This document shows positions 17,890 to 26,161 of a stretch of 64,000 bases of DNA, piece by piece. The position numbers and the translations under genes are program-made. Within the stretch, counting starts at the first letter, position 1; the number at the start of each line of letters is the position of its first letter. Source of the DNA: Oscillospiraceae bacterium MB24-C1 (GTDB taxonomy: Bacteria; Bacillota; Clostridia; Oscillospirales; Ruminococcaceae); contig CP133187.1 in the NCBI GenBank assembly GCA_030913685.1, positions 1,823,501-1,887,500 on the forward strand, given 5' to 3'. The notes under the pieces were generated by a model. The model was not told the origin of the DNA. It searched no databases and saw only the letters and a list, made by a program, of their open reading frames with translations.

Positions 17890-18101
17890 GTTAAATAAAA
17901 CTAAGAAATCTTAATTCTAAGATTGTATATATGCGTAAATTTTGATTAACATCGGAAGACATCTTTCATAATTTACATTGCAAAATTCAATTCATGAATG
18001 TTTTTCAATACATTTTGTATATATTTATTTAATTTATACAATTACTTTTATTTCTAGCGGGATTCTCTTTGTATATTTTATGACTAAATTTACAAATTTA
18101 C

Positions 18102-18130
18102 TTGTCTTTTTTCCCCCTGTTCGCTATAAT
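18102..18130 (+). promoter_or_regulatory. Promoter of the M20 dipeptidase
   Basis: TTGTCT (18102-18107), 17 bases, TATAAT (18125-18130). The start of transcription near 18137 leaves a 24-base leader before GTG 18161 and rules out translation from the upstream open frame (17978). Confidence 0.8.
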
Positions 18131-18160
18131 AATACGCATAACAAAAAAGGGGGAATCTTT

Positions 18161-19570
18161 GTGGCTATTTCCGCTGCACTATTGCAGGGGGTCGACCGTT
18201 ATCTTGCCGCACATGAAAAAGAAATGGTTTCAGATCTCTGCCGTTTAATAGAAATTAAAAGCATCACCCAACCTAACAGCTCCAAGGAAACTCCCTATGG
18301 CAGGGGGTGCCTTGAATCACTTCAGGCCATGGGCAACATCTGCGCTAAAAAAGGTTTGACGCTGCAAAACCACGAAAACCAGTGCGCCAGTCTGCGTTGG
18401 GGCGAGGGGAGTGAGGAGCTGGGCATTTTTACCCACCTTGATGTAGTACCCGCGGGTAACGGTTGGACTACCGACGCCTTCATACCAGTGGTCGAAAACG
18501 GCTTTGTCCGTGGACGCGGCTCCATTGATAACAAAGGCTCCGCTATTGTGGGCCTGTACGCACTCGACTGTATCCGCAGTTTAAAGCTACCTATGAAGCA
18601 CGCCGTGCGTCTGTTTTACGGCTGCAACGAAGAAGATATGATGACCGATGTTGAGTATTATGGCAAGACGGTCGGCTGGCCTAAATTTTCTTTGGTACCG
18701 GACAGCATGTTCCCTGCCGCCTTTGCTGAAAAGGGCATCTTTGCGGGCAGCGTCATCTCAGAACCAATCGCTGATGAAATTCTTTTGCTTCAGGCGGGTA
18801 CCGCCACTAATACCGTTGCTTCCGAGTGTGAAATTCTGGTGGCAAAAAAACATTTTGAAGTACTTAAAGCTCAGGCAAATGACCAAGTTACAATTACCTG
18901 CGAGGGGGAATACACTAAGCTTCATGCCATTGGACTTTCGGCCCATGCCTCAATGCCCGAGCAATCTCTAAACGCTATCGGCCTTGGCCTTGATGCACTG
19001 CTACGCGCTGGTATTTTGCACGGCGAAGAGAAATCTCTCATAGCTTTCTGGCGTGATGTCCTTTTAGATGTAACTGGCAAAACACTGGGCATTGCGCAGG
19101 ATATGGGGGAATACGGTCTACTGACTATTATTGGGGGACTTGCCCGCCGTACTGAAGACGGGCGTTTTGTGTTCGGTTTCAATTGCCGTTACCCCGCTAA
19201 AGACAGCTGTAAGCGTATCGAACCACTCATGCGTGCCGCCTGCACCGCGCACGGGCTTGATTTGACGGTAGAGGAGGGGGTTGACGGCTTTTGTATGCCA
19301 AGCGATCACCCCGTTGTCACCGCCATGACCGCTATTGCAAACGAATTGACTGGCGAATCGCGTACCCCATTTTTGATGAAGGGTGCTACCTATTGCCGCG
19401 TAATTCCAAATGCCATCCCCTTTGGGCCAGAAATGGACAGCTGCGCACCAGCCTTCCCGGTGGGGCGTGGCGGTATCCACCAACCCGATGAATCCTTCTC
19501 AATCAAAGAGATGCTCAACGCAACCAAAATATATGTCGCGGCACTACTTGAGTTGGATGCAATGCTCTAA
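18161..19570 (+). CDS. M20-family metallopeptidase (Sapep/PepV-like dipeptidase)
   Basis: A 469-residue cytosolic zinc dipeptidase. Zinc and catalytic motifs: THLDVVPAGNGW (His, catalytic Asp, residues about 91-102), GRGSIDNKGS (bridging Asp), YGCNEEDMMTDVEYY (general-base Glu), LVPDSMFP and the late PFGPEMDSC. The large lid domain typical of PepV/Sapep is present. GTG 18161 is chosen as start because AAGGGGGAA lies just before it and the promoter is at 18102-18130; the 61 extra codons upstream are not transcribed. It probably releases amino acids from peptides taken up by the cell. Confidence 0.9.
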   Translation: MAISAALLQGVDRYLAAHEKEMVSDLCRLIEIKSITQPNSSKETPYGRGCLESLQAMGNICAKKGLTLQNHENQCASLRWGEGSEELGIFTHLDVVPAGNGWTTDAFIPVVENGFVRGRGSIDNKGSAIVGLYALDCIRSLKLPMKHAVRLFYGCNEEDMMTDVEYYGKTVGWPKFSLVPDSMFPAAFAEKGIFAGSVISEPIADEILLLQAGTATNTVASECEILVAKKHFEVLKAQANDQVTITCEGEYTKLHAIGLSAHASMPEQSLNAIGLGLDALLRAGILHGEEKSLIAFWRDVLLDVTGKTLGIAQDMGEYGLLTIIGGLARRTEDGRFVFGFNCRYPAKDSCKRIEPLMRAACTAHGLDLTVEEGVDGFCMPSDHPVVTAMTAIANELTGESRTPFLMKGATYCRVIPNAIPFGPEMDSCAPAFPVGRGGIHQPDESFSIKEMLNATKIYVAALLELDAML

Positions 19571-19652
19571 AGTGCGCTCAGCACCGTTTAGCCATAAGAG
19601 AAATTGACCGGTTTTAAGACGTCAAATGTTTTAAAATAACTATTGAAAGCGA

Positions 19653-19691
19653 AAGCCCCTGACCAGATAATGCCTTTCGGGTCGGGGGCTT
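19653..19691 (+). terminator. Terminator between the M20 and ABC-F genes
   Basis: Twelve-pair stem (19653-19664 with 19680-19691, one G-U pair), loop of 15 bases, then TATTTGTG; weak U tract. It lies between convergent genes. Confidence 0.65.
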
Positions 19692-19769
19692 ATTTGTGTC
19701 TAAAAACTTCCGCGACCATTTTCAACATTTGCTTATTATCGCTGTTGAAAAAGTTTTACCAAGATTCCT

Positions 19770-21248
19770 CTAAAGCTGCACCGTCTTAGTTGCGATCTCC
19801 TGGCCAAAAGCACGGTCGTGCTCGACGAATAAAACGGTCGGCTGATAAGTTTTTAGCAACGTCTCTATCTGAATACGGGAATAGACGTCAATAAAGTTTA
19901 GCGGCTCATCCCAGATATATAGGTGCGCTTGCTCGCAGAGGCTGCGGGCGATCAGCACTTTCTTTTTCTGCCCAGCGCTGAAATCGCACATATCTTTTTC
20001 GAACTGAATACGGGAAAAATCCAGTTTGCGCAAAATTGCTTTAAACAGACTTTCATCAATCTTCTGCTCCCGGGCATACTCCGACAGATTTCCGGAGAGC
20101 CACGAAGCGTCCTGCCTGACGTAAGAGATTTTTAGCCCGCTGCCTCGCAAAATATTGCCTGAATAGGGAATATCCTCATTTAGAATCAGTTTCAACAGGC
20201 TGGATTTTCCAGATCCATTTGCCCCACACAGCGCAATTCTATCTCCACACTTAACTGAAAAGCTGATATTTGGACATACTATGCGCCCACTATAATGGAT
20301 GGTTACCTTTTCAAGCCCAATCAACGTTGCCGCTCGATATTCAAGCGGTTGAATTTTGAGTATTTGGGTGAATTCAATATTTTTTAAAAGCTTTGACTTT
20401 TCTTCAATAGCTGACTGCTGGCGATTTTCTAATGATTTTGCGCGTTTCATCATTTTTTGAGCCTTATGCCCGACATAACCTCTGTCGGGGTGCAGTCCAG
20501 AATTTTTAGTGGCATATTTGGTTTTTTCAACCTTATCTGACCACGACGCTTTTTGTTTGGCCGTCTGCTCAAGCCTCTTGATATGCTTTTTTAACTTGTC
20601 ATTTGTCACTTGCTCAAAGCTATCCTGTCGTTCCTTATTCTGCCACCATGACGAGAAATTCCCCTTCTGAATATCAATATCACTTTTATTAACTGACATG
20701 ATATGGTTGATACAACCATCTAAGAGTGCCCGGTCGTGCGAGACAAGAATAAACCCGCTTTTTTGCCGCAAATAGTTGCCAACTACCGCTCTTGCCTCCA
20801 TATCCAGATGGTTGGTGGGTTCGTCTATCAATAAAAAGCGGTTGTGTTTCAAAAATAGTGCTGCCAGCAAAACTTTGGTCTGTTCGCCATTTGAAAGGGT
20901 CTCAAAAGAGCGATAAAGTAAATCATCGGCAGTTTTAAGCAAATTGAGTTCGCGAACGATTTCCCATTCCTGAATATCGGGCAACATGGCAGTGATAATT
21001 TCCAGCGTTAATCGTTGTTTTTCCGCTACTTCATAGGGGAAATATTCAAATTCAACATCAGCTGAGATGCTGCCTGAAAACGGATACTTACCCATCAGCA
21101 GCTTTAAAAAAGTAGTTTTCCCCCGACCATTCCGGCCGGTAAGCCCTAGTCGCCAGTCGGTATCCAACATAAAACTGACATTCTCAAAAATATTATCGTG
21201 ACTTCCATCATACGCAAAGGTGAGGTTTTTAACATTGATTAAAGACAT
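19770..21248 (-). CDS. ABC-F ribosomal protection protein, Lsa-like
   Basis: A 492-residue soluble protein with two ABC domains and no membrane segment. N-terminal cassette: GRNGRGKTTF (Walker A), LSNGEQTK (signature), FLLIDEPTNHLDM (Walker B). C-terminal cassette: CGANGSGKSS, FSAGQKKK, LYIWDEPLNFIDV. A long charged linker (about residues 205-290) carries the antibiotic-resistance domain. The N terminus SLINVKNLTFAYDGS closely resembles Lsa proteins, which displace lincosamides, streptogramin A and pleuromutilins from the ribosome. Base composition is visibly more AT-rich than the ior/hyd genes, consistent with transfer. It is preceded by a dedicated attenuator (21249-21534). Confidence 0.9.
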   Translation of the reverse strand: MSLINVKNLTFAYDGSHDNIFENVSFMLDTDWRLGLTGRNGRGKTTFLKLLMGKYPFSGSISADVEFEYFPYEVAEKQRLTLEIITAMLPDIQEWEIVRELNLLKTADDLLYRSFETLSNGEQTKVLLAALFLKHNRFLLIDEPTNHLDMEARAVVGNYLRQKSGFILVSHDRALLDGCINHIMSVNKSDIDIQKGNFSSWWQNKERQDSFEQVTNDKLKKHIKRLEQTAKQKASWSDKVEKTKYATKNSGLHPDRGYVGHKAQKMMKRAKSLENRQQSAIEEKSKLLKNIEFTQILKIQPLEYRAATLIGLEKVTIHYSGRIVCPNISFSVKCGDRIALCGANGSGKSSLLKLILNEDIPYSGNILRGSGLKISYVRQDASWLSGNLSEYAREQKIDESLFKAILRKLDFSRIQFEKDMCDFSAGQKKKVLIARSLCEQAHLYIWDEPLNFIDVYSRIQIETLLKTYQPTVLFVEHDRAFGQEIATKTVQL

Positions 21249-21267
21249 AGTACAAATCCTCCCGTGT

Positions 21268-21311
21268 AAAAATTTTAAGCTGCAAGAAAGTTCATTTCCT
21301 GCAGCTTAAAA
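21268..21311 (-). terminator. Leader terminator of the ABC-F attenuator
   Basis: A 17-bp stem (21311-21295 with 21289-21273, one G-U pair), 5-base loop, then TTTTT at 21272-21268, ending only about 5 bases before the ribosome site (21257-21263) of the ABC-F gene. In the read-off state it would stop transcription before the gene. Confidence 0.88.
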
Positions 21312-21377
21312 TAACACGAGAAACCCAAACCGCGCATTGCGGCTTAGATCATAATATTTTAGGCGTTAAAGATGCTA

Positions 21378-21389
21378 AACTTTCTTGCA
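21378..21389 (-). promoter_or_regulatory. Antiterminator arm of the ABC-F attenuator
   Basis: TGCAAGAAAGTT (minus strand) is perfectly complementary over 12 bases to AACTTTCTTGCA inside the terminator stem (21292-21281). Its GCAAGAAA part can instead pair with TTTCTTGC in the leader ORF (21462-21455). The two pairings exclude each other, giving an on/off switch. A further stem joins 21400-21410 with 21420-21435. Confidence 0.75.
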
Positions 21390-21451
21390 TTGGCACAACA
21401 AAACAGGCGGCTCTTAGTACCGCTATTCCTGTTTTATAATGCTTTATATAA

Positions 21452-21472
21452 TTAGCAAGAAAATTTGCGCAT
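21452..21472 (-). CDS. Leader peptide MRKFSC of the ABC-F gene
   Basis: A 6-codon ORF, ATG 21472 to TAA 21452-21454, with GAGGTG (21483-21478) five bases before the start. It lies about 27 bases after the predicted transcription start. Its last codons (TTT TCT TGC) contain the sequence that sequesters the antiterminator arm, so a ribosome stalled by antibiotic here would free that arm and allow the ABC-F gene to be transcribed. Confidence 0.7.
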   Translation of the reverse strand: MRKFSC

Positions 21473-21505
21473 CTTTTCACCTCAAATCTCTATTTTCTGG
21501 TGCCT

Positions 21506-21534
21506 ATTATATCAGCACTTCAACCATTTATCAA
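21506..21534 (-). promoter_or_regulatory. Promoter of the ABC-F gene
   Basis: Minus strand TTGATA (21534-21529), 17 bases, TATAAT (21511-21506). It produces a leader of about 250 bases. Confidence 0.85.
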
Positions 21535-21550
21535 TAGCGTTTTTATTTTA

Positions 21551-21591
21551 AAATAAAATAGCAACAGCGGCCGCATAGTTTGCGACCGCTG
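21551..21591 (-). terminator. Terminator of ilvE
   Basis: Ten-pair stem (21591-21582 with 21574-21565, one G-U pair) followed on the minus strand by TTGCTATTTTATTTT. Confidence 0.75.
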
Positions 21592-21643
21592 CAGTTTAAA
21601 CAATATACTTAGTTGTTTGTTGAAACATTGCTTTAATCAAAAC

Positions 21644-22669
21644 TCACAGTACCTTGTGAATCCAGCCTTCAGGTGCTTCGATAGTACCCATCTGGATACC
21701 AGTGAGTGTCTCATACAACTTCTTGGTAATGGGACCCATTTCTTCCATGCCGGAAGGGAAGCAGATTTCTTCACCAAAGTTGTTGATGCTTCCGACAGGA
21801 GAGATGACCGCGGCGGTACCACACAGGCCACACTCGGCAAAATCACGTACTTCGTCAAACATGACTTCGCGCTCTTCGCACTCAAGTCCAAGATAATCCT
21901 TGGCAACAATCATCAGTGAGCGGCGGGTAATGGACGGTAAAATAGAAGGAGACTTCGGCGTAACAACCTTTCCGTCCTTGGTGACAAACAAGAAGTTTGC
22001 ACCGCCGGTTTCTTCAACCTTTGTGCGGGTGGCCGCATCAAGGAACATATTCTCGGCAAAACCGGCATGCTTGGCTTCATAACCAGCATACAAACTCATA
22101 GCATAGTTTAGTCCTGCCTTAATATGGCCGGTGCCGTGGGGGGCTGCACGGTCATAGGGACTGACGGTCAGCTTAATCGGCTTAGCACCACCCTTAAAGT
22201 AAGGGCCGACGGGGGTACAGAACATCCGGAAGGTATATTCCGGAGCAGGGGCCACGCCGATAACCGGACCGGAACCGTACATAAACGGACGGATATAAAG
22301 CGTTGCACCTGAACCGAACGGCGGAACATAGGCGGCGTTATCCTTGACCAGCATATCAAGCGCCTCAATAAAACGCTCTTCGGGGAAGACCGGCATCATC
22401 AAACGGTTACAAGTATCTTTCATTCTAGCTGCATTTAATTCAGGGCGGAAAGTGACAATGCTGCCGTCCTTGGTTGTGTAAGCTTTGAGCCCCTCAAAAC
22501 AGGTCTGCGCATACTGAAGCACACCGGCAGATTCATTCATAGTAACGTTCGAGTCAGAGACCAACTGTCCTGCATCCCATTTTCCGTCTGAATAAATCGA
22601 TACATATCGGCTATCGGTGGGAATATAGCTAAATCCCAGTGAGCCCCAGTCTATATTTTTTTTCTCCAT
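21644..22669 (-). CDS. ilvE: Branched-chain amino acid aminotransferase
   Basis: A 341-residue fold-type IV PLP enzyme that transaminates leucine, isoleucine and valine with 2-oxoglutarate. The PLP lysine is in GHIKAGLNYAMS (about residue 188), followed by EETGGANFLFV and the phosphate-binding TRRSLMIVAK and GTAAVISPVG. Length and motifs match the BCAT (EC 2.6.1.42) type rather than D-amino acid aminotransferases. ATG 22669 has AAAGGGG. It is monocistronic with its own promoter, and leuA lies 24 kb away. Confidence 0.95.
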   Translation of the reverse strand: MEKKNIDWGSLGFSYIPTDSRYVSIYSDGKWDAGQLVSDSNVTMNESAGVLQYAQTCFEGLKAYTTKDGSIVTFRPELNAARMKDTCNRLMMPVFPEERFIEALDMLVKDNAAYVPPFGSGATLYIRPFMYGSGPVIGVAPAPEYTFRMFCTPVGPYFKGGAKPIKLTVSPYDRAAPHGTGHIKAGLNYAMSLYAGYEAKHAGFAENMFLDAATRTKVEETGGANFLFVTKDGKVVTPKSPSILPSITRRSLMIVAKDYLGLECEEREVMFDEVRDFAECGLCGTAAVISPVGSINNFGEEICFPSGMEEMGPITKKLYETLTGIQMGTIEAPEGWIHKVL

Positions 22670-22694
22670 CTTAACAAATCCCCTTTCATCGCTA

Positions 22695-22709
22695 AACTTA
22701 AATTAAGTT
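22695..22709. promoter_or_regulatory. Palindrome at the ilvE transcription start
   Basis: AACTTAAATTAAGTT, a perfect 7-bp dyad around one base, lies exactly over the predicted start of ilvE transcription; placement suits a repressor operator. The regulator is not known. Confidence 0.4.
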
Positions 22710-22716
22710 ACTGATT

Positions 22717-22745
22717 ATTATAGTACGCTACCACAATGATGTCAA
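22717..22745 (-). promoter_or_regulatory. Promoter of ilvE
   Basis: Minus strand consensus TTGACA (22745-22740), 17 bases, TATAAT (22722-22717): perfect match in both hexamers. Confidence 0.9.
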
Positions 22746-22791
22746 AACAAAAACACCAATAATATCCACTTTTTACAATTTAGGTCCAGCT

Positions 22792-23553
22792 TTAGAGTGA
22801 AACGGAAATCCGTACTACACCACCAATATCCTGAGGGGCAGCAAAGGCGGCAATCAGCTTTGAACCGTCGAGATAGAACGACGCGTCCAAAAGTCGTTCA
22901 AGCGACACAACACCGTCGGGATAAGTCAGACGATCCTTGAGCGTTTCAAGGCCCTGTTCATTCAGGTATGCCCGTTGTTTAGCTAACAGTGACTCTTCTT
23001 TTTCAAGAATTTTTGATGATTGCTCATCAAGTAGCAGCACAACAAGCGCATTGACATCGATAATAGAACCTATATCCACCAGGTCACCTGTCGCTGAATC
23101 AAAAGTCAGACCGAATTTATAGATCTCCTTTGCAGCGTCTTTTGCCTGTAAATATTCGATGTCATAAATGGTGCTATAATAAACACCGTCGTTTCTTGTA
23201 AGTGCATCATATACTGTTAGCTGATGCACGCCTTTGTCACCAGCAATTTCATCACGCAGCGAGAATAACGCCGTATGTATTTTTTCTGAAATATGATCGG
23301 CTGCTTCCTCGGCCGCCGGATCAAGAGCCCGCGGAAGTGCATAATAGAGATAGACGCCGTCTTCACTCATTTCACCGACATCCATATCGAACACCAGCGC
23401 TTCACTACTCTGGCTGCTAGAAATATTTTCAGCACCACTATTTCCTTGAGAGGATAAATCGCGATTGAGCGAATCTTTAAACGCCTCCCGCGAACACCCC
23501 ATCATCAACATGGACGCTAATATCAATGCCATTCCCTTTTTGCTTAAACGCAT
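22792..23553 (-). CDS. Predicted lipoprotein, DUF3298/RsiV-like fold possible
   Basis: A 253-residue exported protein. The N terminus MRLSKKGMALILASMLMMGC is a type II signal peptide with lipobox LMMGC, so the mature protein is anchored outside the membrane at that cysteine. A Ser/Asn-rich linker (about residues 24-50) follows, then a compact domain with alternating helix and strand (ISEKIHTALFSLRDEI; YSTIYDIEYLQAKDA; LTFDSATGDLVDIGSII) that resembles DUF3298-type domains. ATG 23553 is taken as start since AGGAGG lies 9 bases ahead; ATG 23562 abuts that site. Function unknown. Confidence 0.65.
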   Translation of the reverse strand: MRLSKKGMALILASMLMMGCSREAFKDSLNRDLSSQGNSGAENISSSQSSEALVFDMDVGEMSEDGVYLYYALPRALDPAAEEAADHISEKIHTALFSLRDEIAGDKGVHQLTVYDALTRNDGVYYSTIYDIEYLQAKDAAKEIYKFGLTFDSATGDLVDIGSIIDVNALVVLLLDEQSSKILEKEESLLAKQRAYLNEQGLETLKDRLTYPDGVVSLERLLDASFYLDGSKLIAAFAAPQDIGGVVRISVSL

Positions 23554-23562
23554 CGTCACCAT

Positions 23563-23779
23563 CCTCCTGTATATAAGACAGTTTTAAAACCCGATGTTAC
23601 AATAAACCATTAATGTGGCGGATATCAAAGCTTATTTTATAAGCTACTATGCAGCTATTATAACATAGGTTTTAGGTTTTTAGGTCGTTATGCCGCAATC
23701 TTTGTATTTTCTTAACAAAAACCTATCTTCTTAACAAGGCATTCCGCTATTTGCTTTAAGCTTTCACTTTCATCTGCAA
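23563..23779. other. Intergenic stretch upstream of the lipoprotein gene
   Basis: No gene seen. A TATAAT on the minus strand near 23659-23664 may be the lipoprotein promoter, but no good -35 box is found. Confidence 0.3.
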
Positions 23780-23819
23780 CGAAAAAGAGCCGCCAACTAA
23801 ATGTGGCAGCTCTTTTTCG
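23780..23819 (-). terminator. Terminator of noc
   Basis: A 16-pair stem (23819-23804 with 23795-23780) with AAAAAG/CTTTTT ends, located just after the noc stop. Confidence 0.88.
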
Positions 23820-23845
23820 TGTCAATCAGCCGGGGAGATCTATCA

Positions 23846-24700
23846 TCAAAGCACCGACCTTAATGGTGGTGTCTGACTTCGTTGAGAAATATTTTTACCT
23901 TGGCTTGCCTTGGGAATAATAATAGTGTAAATAATATTTTTTTCATCTTCAATTTTTTCTGTTTTAGCTTCTATGCCAGCCTGCTTCATCACCTCGACAG
24001 CATGTCTAATAGTTGAAGTGAAAAGGCGTAAATCTTTTAAAATTAAAATGCGACCGCCTTGCTTCAATTTTTGCTGTTTTTGCAATCCTTCAATCAACTT
24101 TTCGGTCTGTGTAACAGTAGGACGTTCTTTAGTAAGTCGTGTCACCACTTCTTCAAGCCGTGCATCACCACATAGTGGTAACAACGCTCTGGCGTGTCGT
24201 TCAGTCAATCCAGCCAAAATAAGCCTATCCACTTGGCGTTTAGGCAAACGAAGCAAACGAAGTTTATTAGCTATCGCAGATTGAGAAAGCCCCAACCTCT
24301 CTGCAGCCTGTTGTTGCGTTAGCTCCTGGGTTTTTATCAGCAGCTCTATGGCCTGCGCTTCTTCAAAAAAAGTCAAATCCTTTCGCTGCATATTTTCGAT
24401 AATGGCAAGAGCCGCGCTACGTCGATCGTCCGCTTCCTCCAACAGCGCAGGAATGCTTGTTTCTCCTAACATTTTAAAAGCTTTTAGCCGACGCTCACCG
24501 GCTATAAGCTGGAAGCGATCGCCTTTTTTTCTAATCAAAATCGGTGAAATTAAGCCATTTTCTTTTATAGACAGCGCCAACTCCTCCAGCGCTTTTTGTT
24601 CAAAAATTTGCCGGGGCTGTGCCGGATTAGTATCTATGCTGTCAAGCGGCACTAGCCTGACCCGTGTAAAGCTGTTACCTAATAACGGCAGAAACCCCAT
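23846..24700 (-). CDS. noc: ParB-family nucleoid occlusion protein (Noc-like)
   Basis: A 284-residue ParB-fold DNA-binding protein. The N-terminal CTPase/clamp domain shows NPAQPRQIF and LIAGERRLKAFK, followed by the RKDLTFFEEAQAIE segment and a helix-turn-helix (QQAAERLGLSQSAIANKLR) and a charged C-terminal half. The place next to rsmG-mnmG-mnmE is that of noc in Bacillus, but two parS sites in this window (39058 and 42080) mean it could itself be the segregation ParB, unless a parAB pair lies elsewhere. The start is put at ATG 24700, downstream of GGGGGTG; ATG 24739 would coincide with the transcription start. Confidence 0.85.
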   Translation of the reverse strand: MGFLPLLGNSFTRVRLVPLDSIDTNPAQPRQIFEQKALEELALSIKENGLISPILIRKKGDRFQLIAGERRLKAFKMLGETSIPALLEEADDRRSAALAIIENMQRKDLTFFEEAQAIELLIKTQELTQQQAAERLGLSQSAIANKLRLLRLPKRQVDRLILAGLTERHARALLPLCGDARLEEVVTRLTKERPTVTQTEKLIEGLQKQQKLKQGGRILILKDLRLFTSTIRHAVEVMKQAGIEAKTEKIEDEKNIIYTIIIPKASQGKNISQRSQTPPLRSVL

Positions 24701-24746
24701 TTCGCACACCCCCAAAAATAAAACAGTATATTCCTCCATTAAGTGG

Positions 24747-24775
24747 AATATACCATTTATTGGTATTTATAGCAA
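24747..24775 (-). promoter_or_regulatory. noc promoter with an internal dyad
   Basis: Minus strand TTGCTA (24775-24770), 17 bases, TATATT (24752-24747). An inverted repeat ATACCA-N5-TGGTAT lies between and overlaps the -10 box, a classical repressor position. Confidence 0.6.
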
Positions 24776-24998
24776 GGATTTTCGGTCGCGTTTCCTGACA
24801 GAAAGCCCAATTGCAACCGGACTTTCAACAAAATTGTTGCTCTTGCCGTTATAAACGTCAAAATTAGAACAGCTATACAAAAATAAAAATACTAATATGC
24901 GTCAGTAAATTTCATTTAATAATAAGAAAGTTAATAAAAAAACTGGATATTAAAAAGCCATCACCTTTTTAAAAGCTAAACCCTGTTATAATAACATC

Positions 24999-25433
24999 TT
25001 ACTTTAAGTTTATCAGTAGTAACCCGCCCAGACAGAGCACCATTCCGCCAACTTGCTTGGGGCTGATGCTTTCATGGTAAATCAAAACGCCGACAATTAC
25101 CAGTAACACAGCAAGCGTAATATTGGCAATCAGTGAGCATACGCTAATATTCCAGCCCGCCCGGTAGGCCAAAATGTACCCAATTTCAAGGGCTGTGATA
25201 CTGGCTGCGAGCAAAATGGCTGTCCAGTTGACGCCTTTAAAGTTTTGAATCGAAAAACTCCCGGTCTGAAAACGCATCATCAGCAGCGCACATATGGCCG
25301 CCACTACATATGTTATTACCAGTGATGCAAAAGCGTTAGCACCCGACGGTGTCGCTTTTGCCGCAATATTATAAAACAAGTTTGAACACACAATCAGCGC
25401 TATAGGAAGAAATGCCCCAACCTCATTTGCCAT
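24999..25433 (-). CDS. Small EamA-type (DMT) membrane transporter protein
   Basis: A 144-residue protein with about five hydrophobic helices, equal to one half of a 10-helix EamA drug/metabolite transporter. Family features include the central EIGYILAYRAGWNIS and the C-terminal YHESISPKQVGGMVLCLGG. It would have to work as a dimer. Start ATG 25433 after AAAGGGG; located 17 bp after rsmG and probably in its operon. Substrate unknown. The gap from here to noc (about 24740-24998) shows no other gene. Confidence 0.8.
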   Translation of the reverse strand: MANEVGAFLPIALIVCSNLFYNIAAKATPSGANAFASLVITYVVAAICALLMMRFQTGSFSIQNFKGVNWTAILLAASITALEIGYILAYRAGWNISVCSLIANITLAVLLVIVGVLIYHESISPKQVGGMVLCLGGLLLINLK

Positions 25434-25450
25434 ATAAATTTCCCCTTTGC

Positions 25451-26161
25451 TTATAATGGTTTTTCGTTGAGTTTTATACGCTGACGCGGATATTTTTTCG
25501 GGGTTGGCTTCTCTTTTTTTATTACAATCAGCGTTCTTTCTCCTTGATTTTCCAGCGCATATTCCTGAACGGAGACAATATTTCCCCCCAGCAATCCGAT
25601 AGCCTTTTTTGCTGCTTCAATCTCCGCTCCACAATCCGGTCCTTTTAACGCCAGCATTTTCCCTCCAACTTTTAAAAGCGGCAGGCAATATTCACAGAGT
25701 ACCGCCAGTTGTGCCACCGCGCGTGAGGTAGCATAATCAAATTGCCCTCGCAGCTTTTCGTCGGCCCCGGCTATCTCGGCACGGGCATGAATAAATGTAT
25801 TCTCTTGCCCGAGCAAAGTCGATAGTTGTTTTAAAAACATCAACCTTTTATTTAGACTGTCAAGCAATGTCAGCCTAATATCCGGACGCATAATCTTTAT
25901 CGGCACACCTGGAAATCCCGCCCCTGTCCCTACATCAATCAGCGAGGCCCCTTGTGTAAACTCAGTAAGCGCTAGGGGAAAAATGCTGTCAGCAAAATGC
26001 TTAATTGCGATTTCAGCCGGATCGGTGATAGCGGTAAGATTCACTTTTTCGTTATATTCCAATAAAAATTTACCATAAGTATTGAAAAAATTGCATTGTT
26101 GCGTATCCAACGCCAACCCGAAGGAAGCCGCACAGGCAGAAAGTTTATCTGTCGGAATCAT
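25451..26161 (-). CDS. rsmG: 16S rRNA (guanine527-N7)-methyltransferase
   Basis: A 236-residue Rossmann-fold methyltransferase that modifies G527 of 16S rRNA. The SAM site LIDVGTGAGFPGVPIKI (about residues 69-85) and DSLNKRLMFLKQL are characteristic, as is the RAVAQLAVLCEYCLPLL segment. Start ATG 26161 with GGGAGAGG; it overlaps the end of mnmG by 17 bp. Loss of the enzyme gives low-level streptomycin resistance in other bacteria. Confidence 0.96.
   Translation of the reverse strand: MIPTDKLSACAASFGLALDTQQCNFFNTYGKFLLEYNEKVNLTAITDPAEIAIKHFADSIFPLALTEFTQGASLIDVGTGAGFPGVPIKIMRPDIRLTLLDSLNKRLMFLKQLSTLLGQENTFIHARAEIAGADEKLRGQFDYATSRAVAQLAVLCEYCLPLLKVGGKMLALKGPDCGAEIEAAKKAIGLLGGNIVSVQEYALENQGERTLIVIKKEKPTPKKYPRQRIKLNEKPL

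Noticed and set aside
17978-18160. N-terminal extension of the M20 peptidase
   Set aside because: Lies upstream of a near-perfect promoter; GTG 18161 has its own ribosome site.
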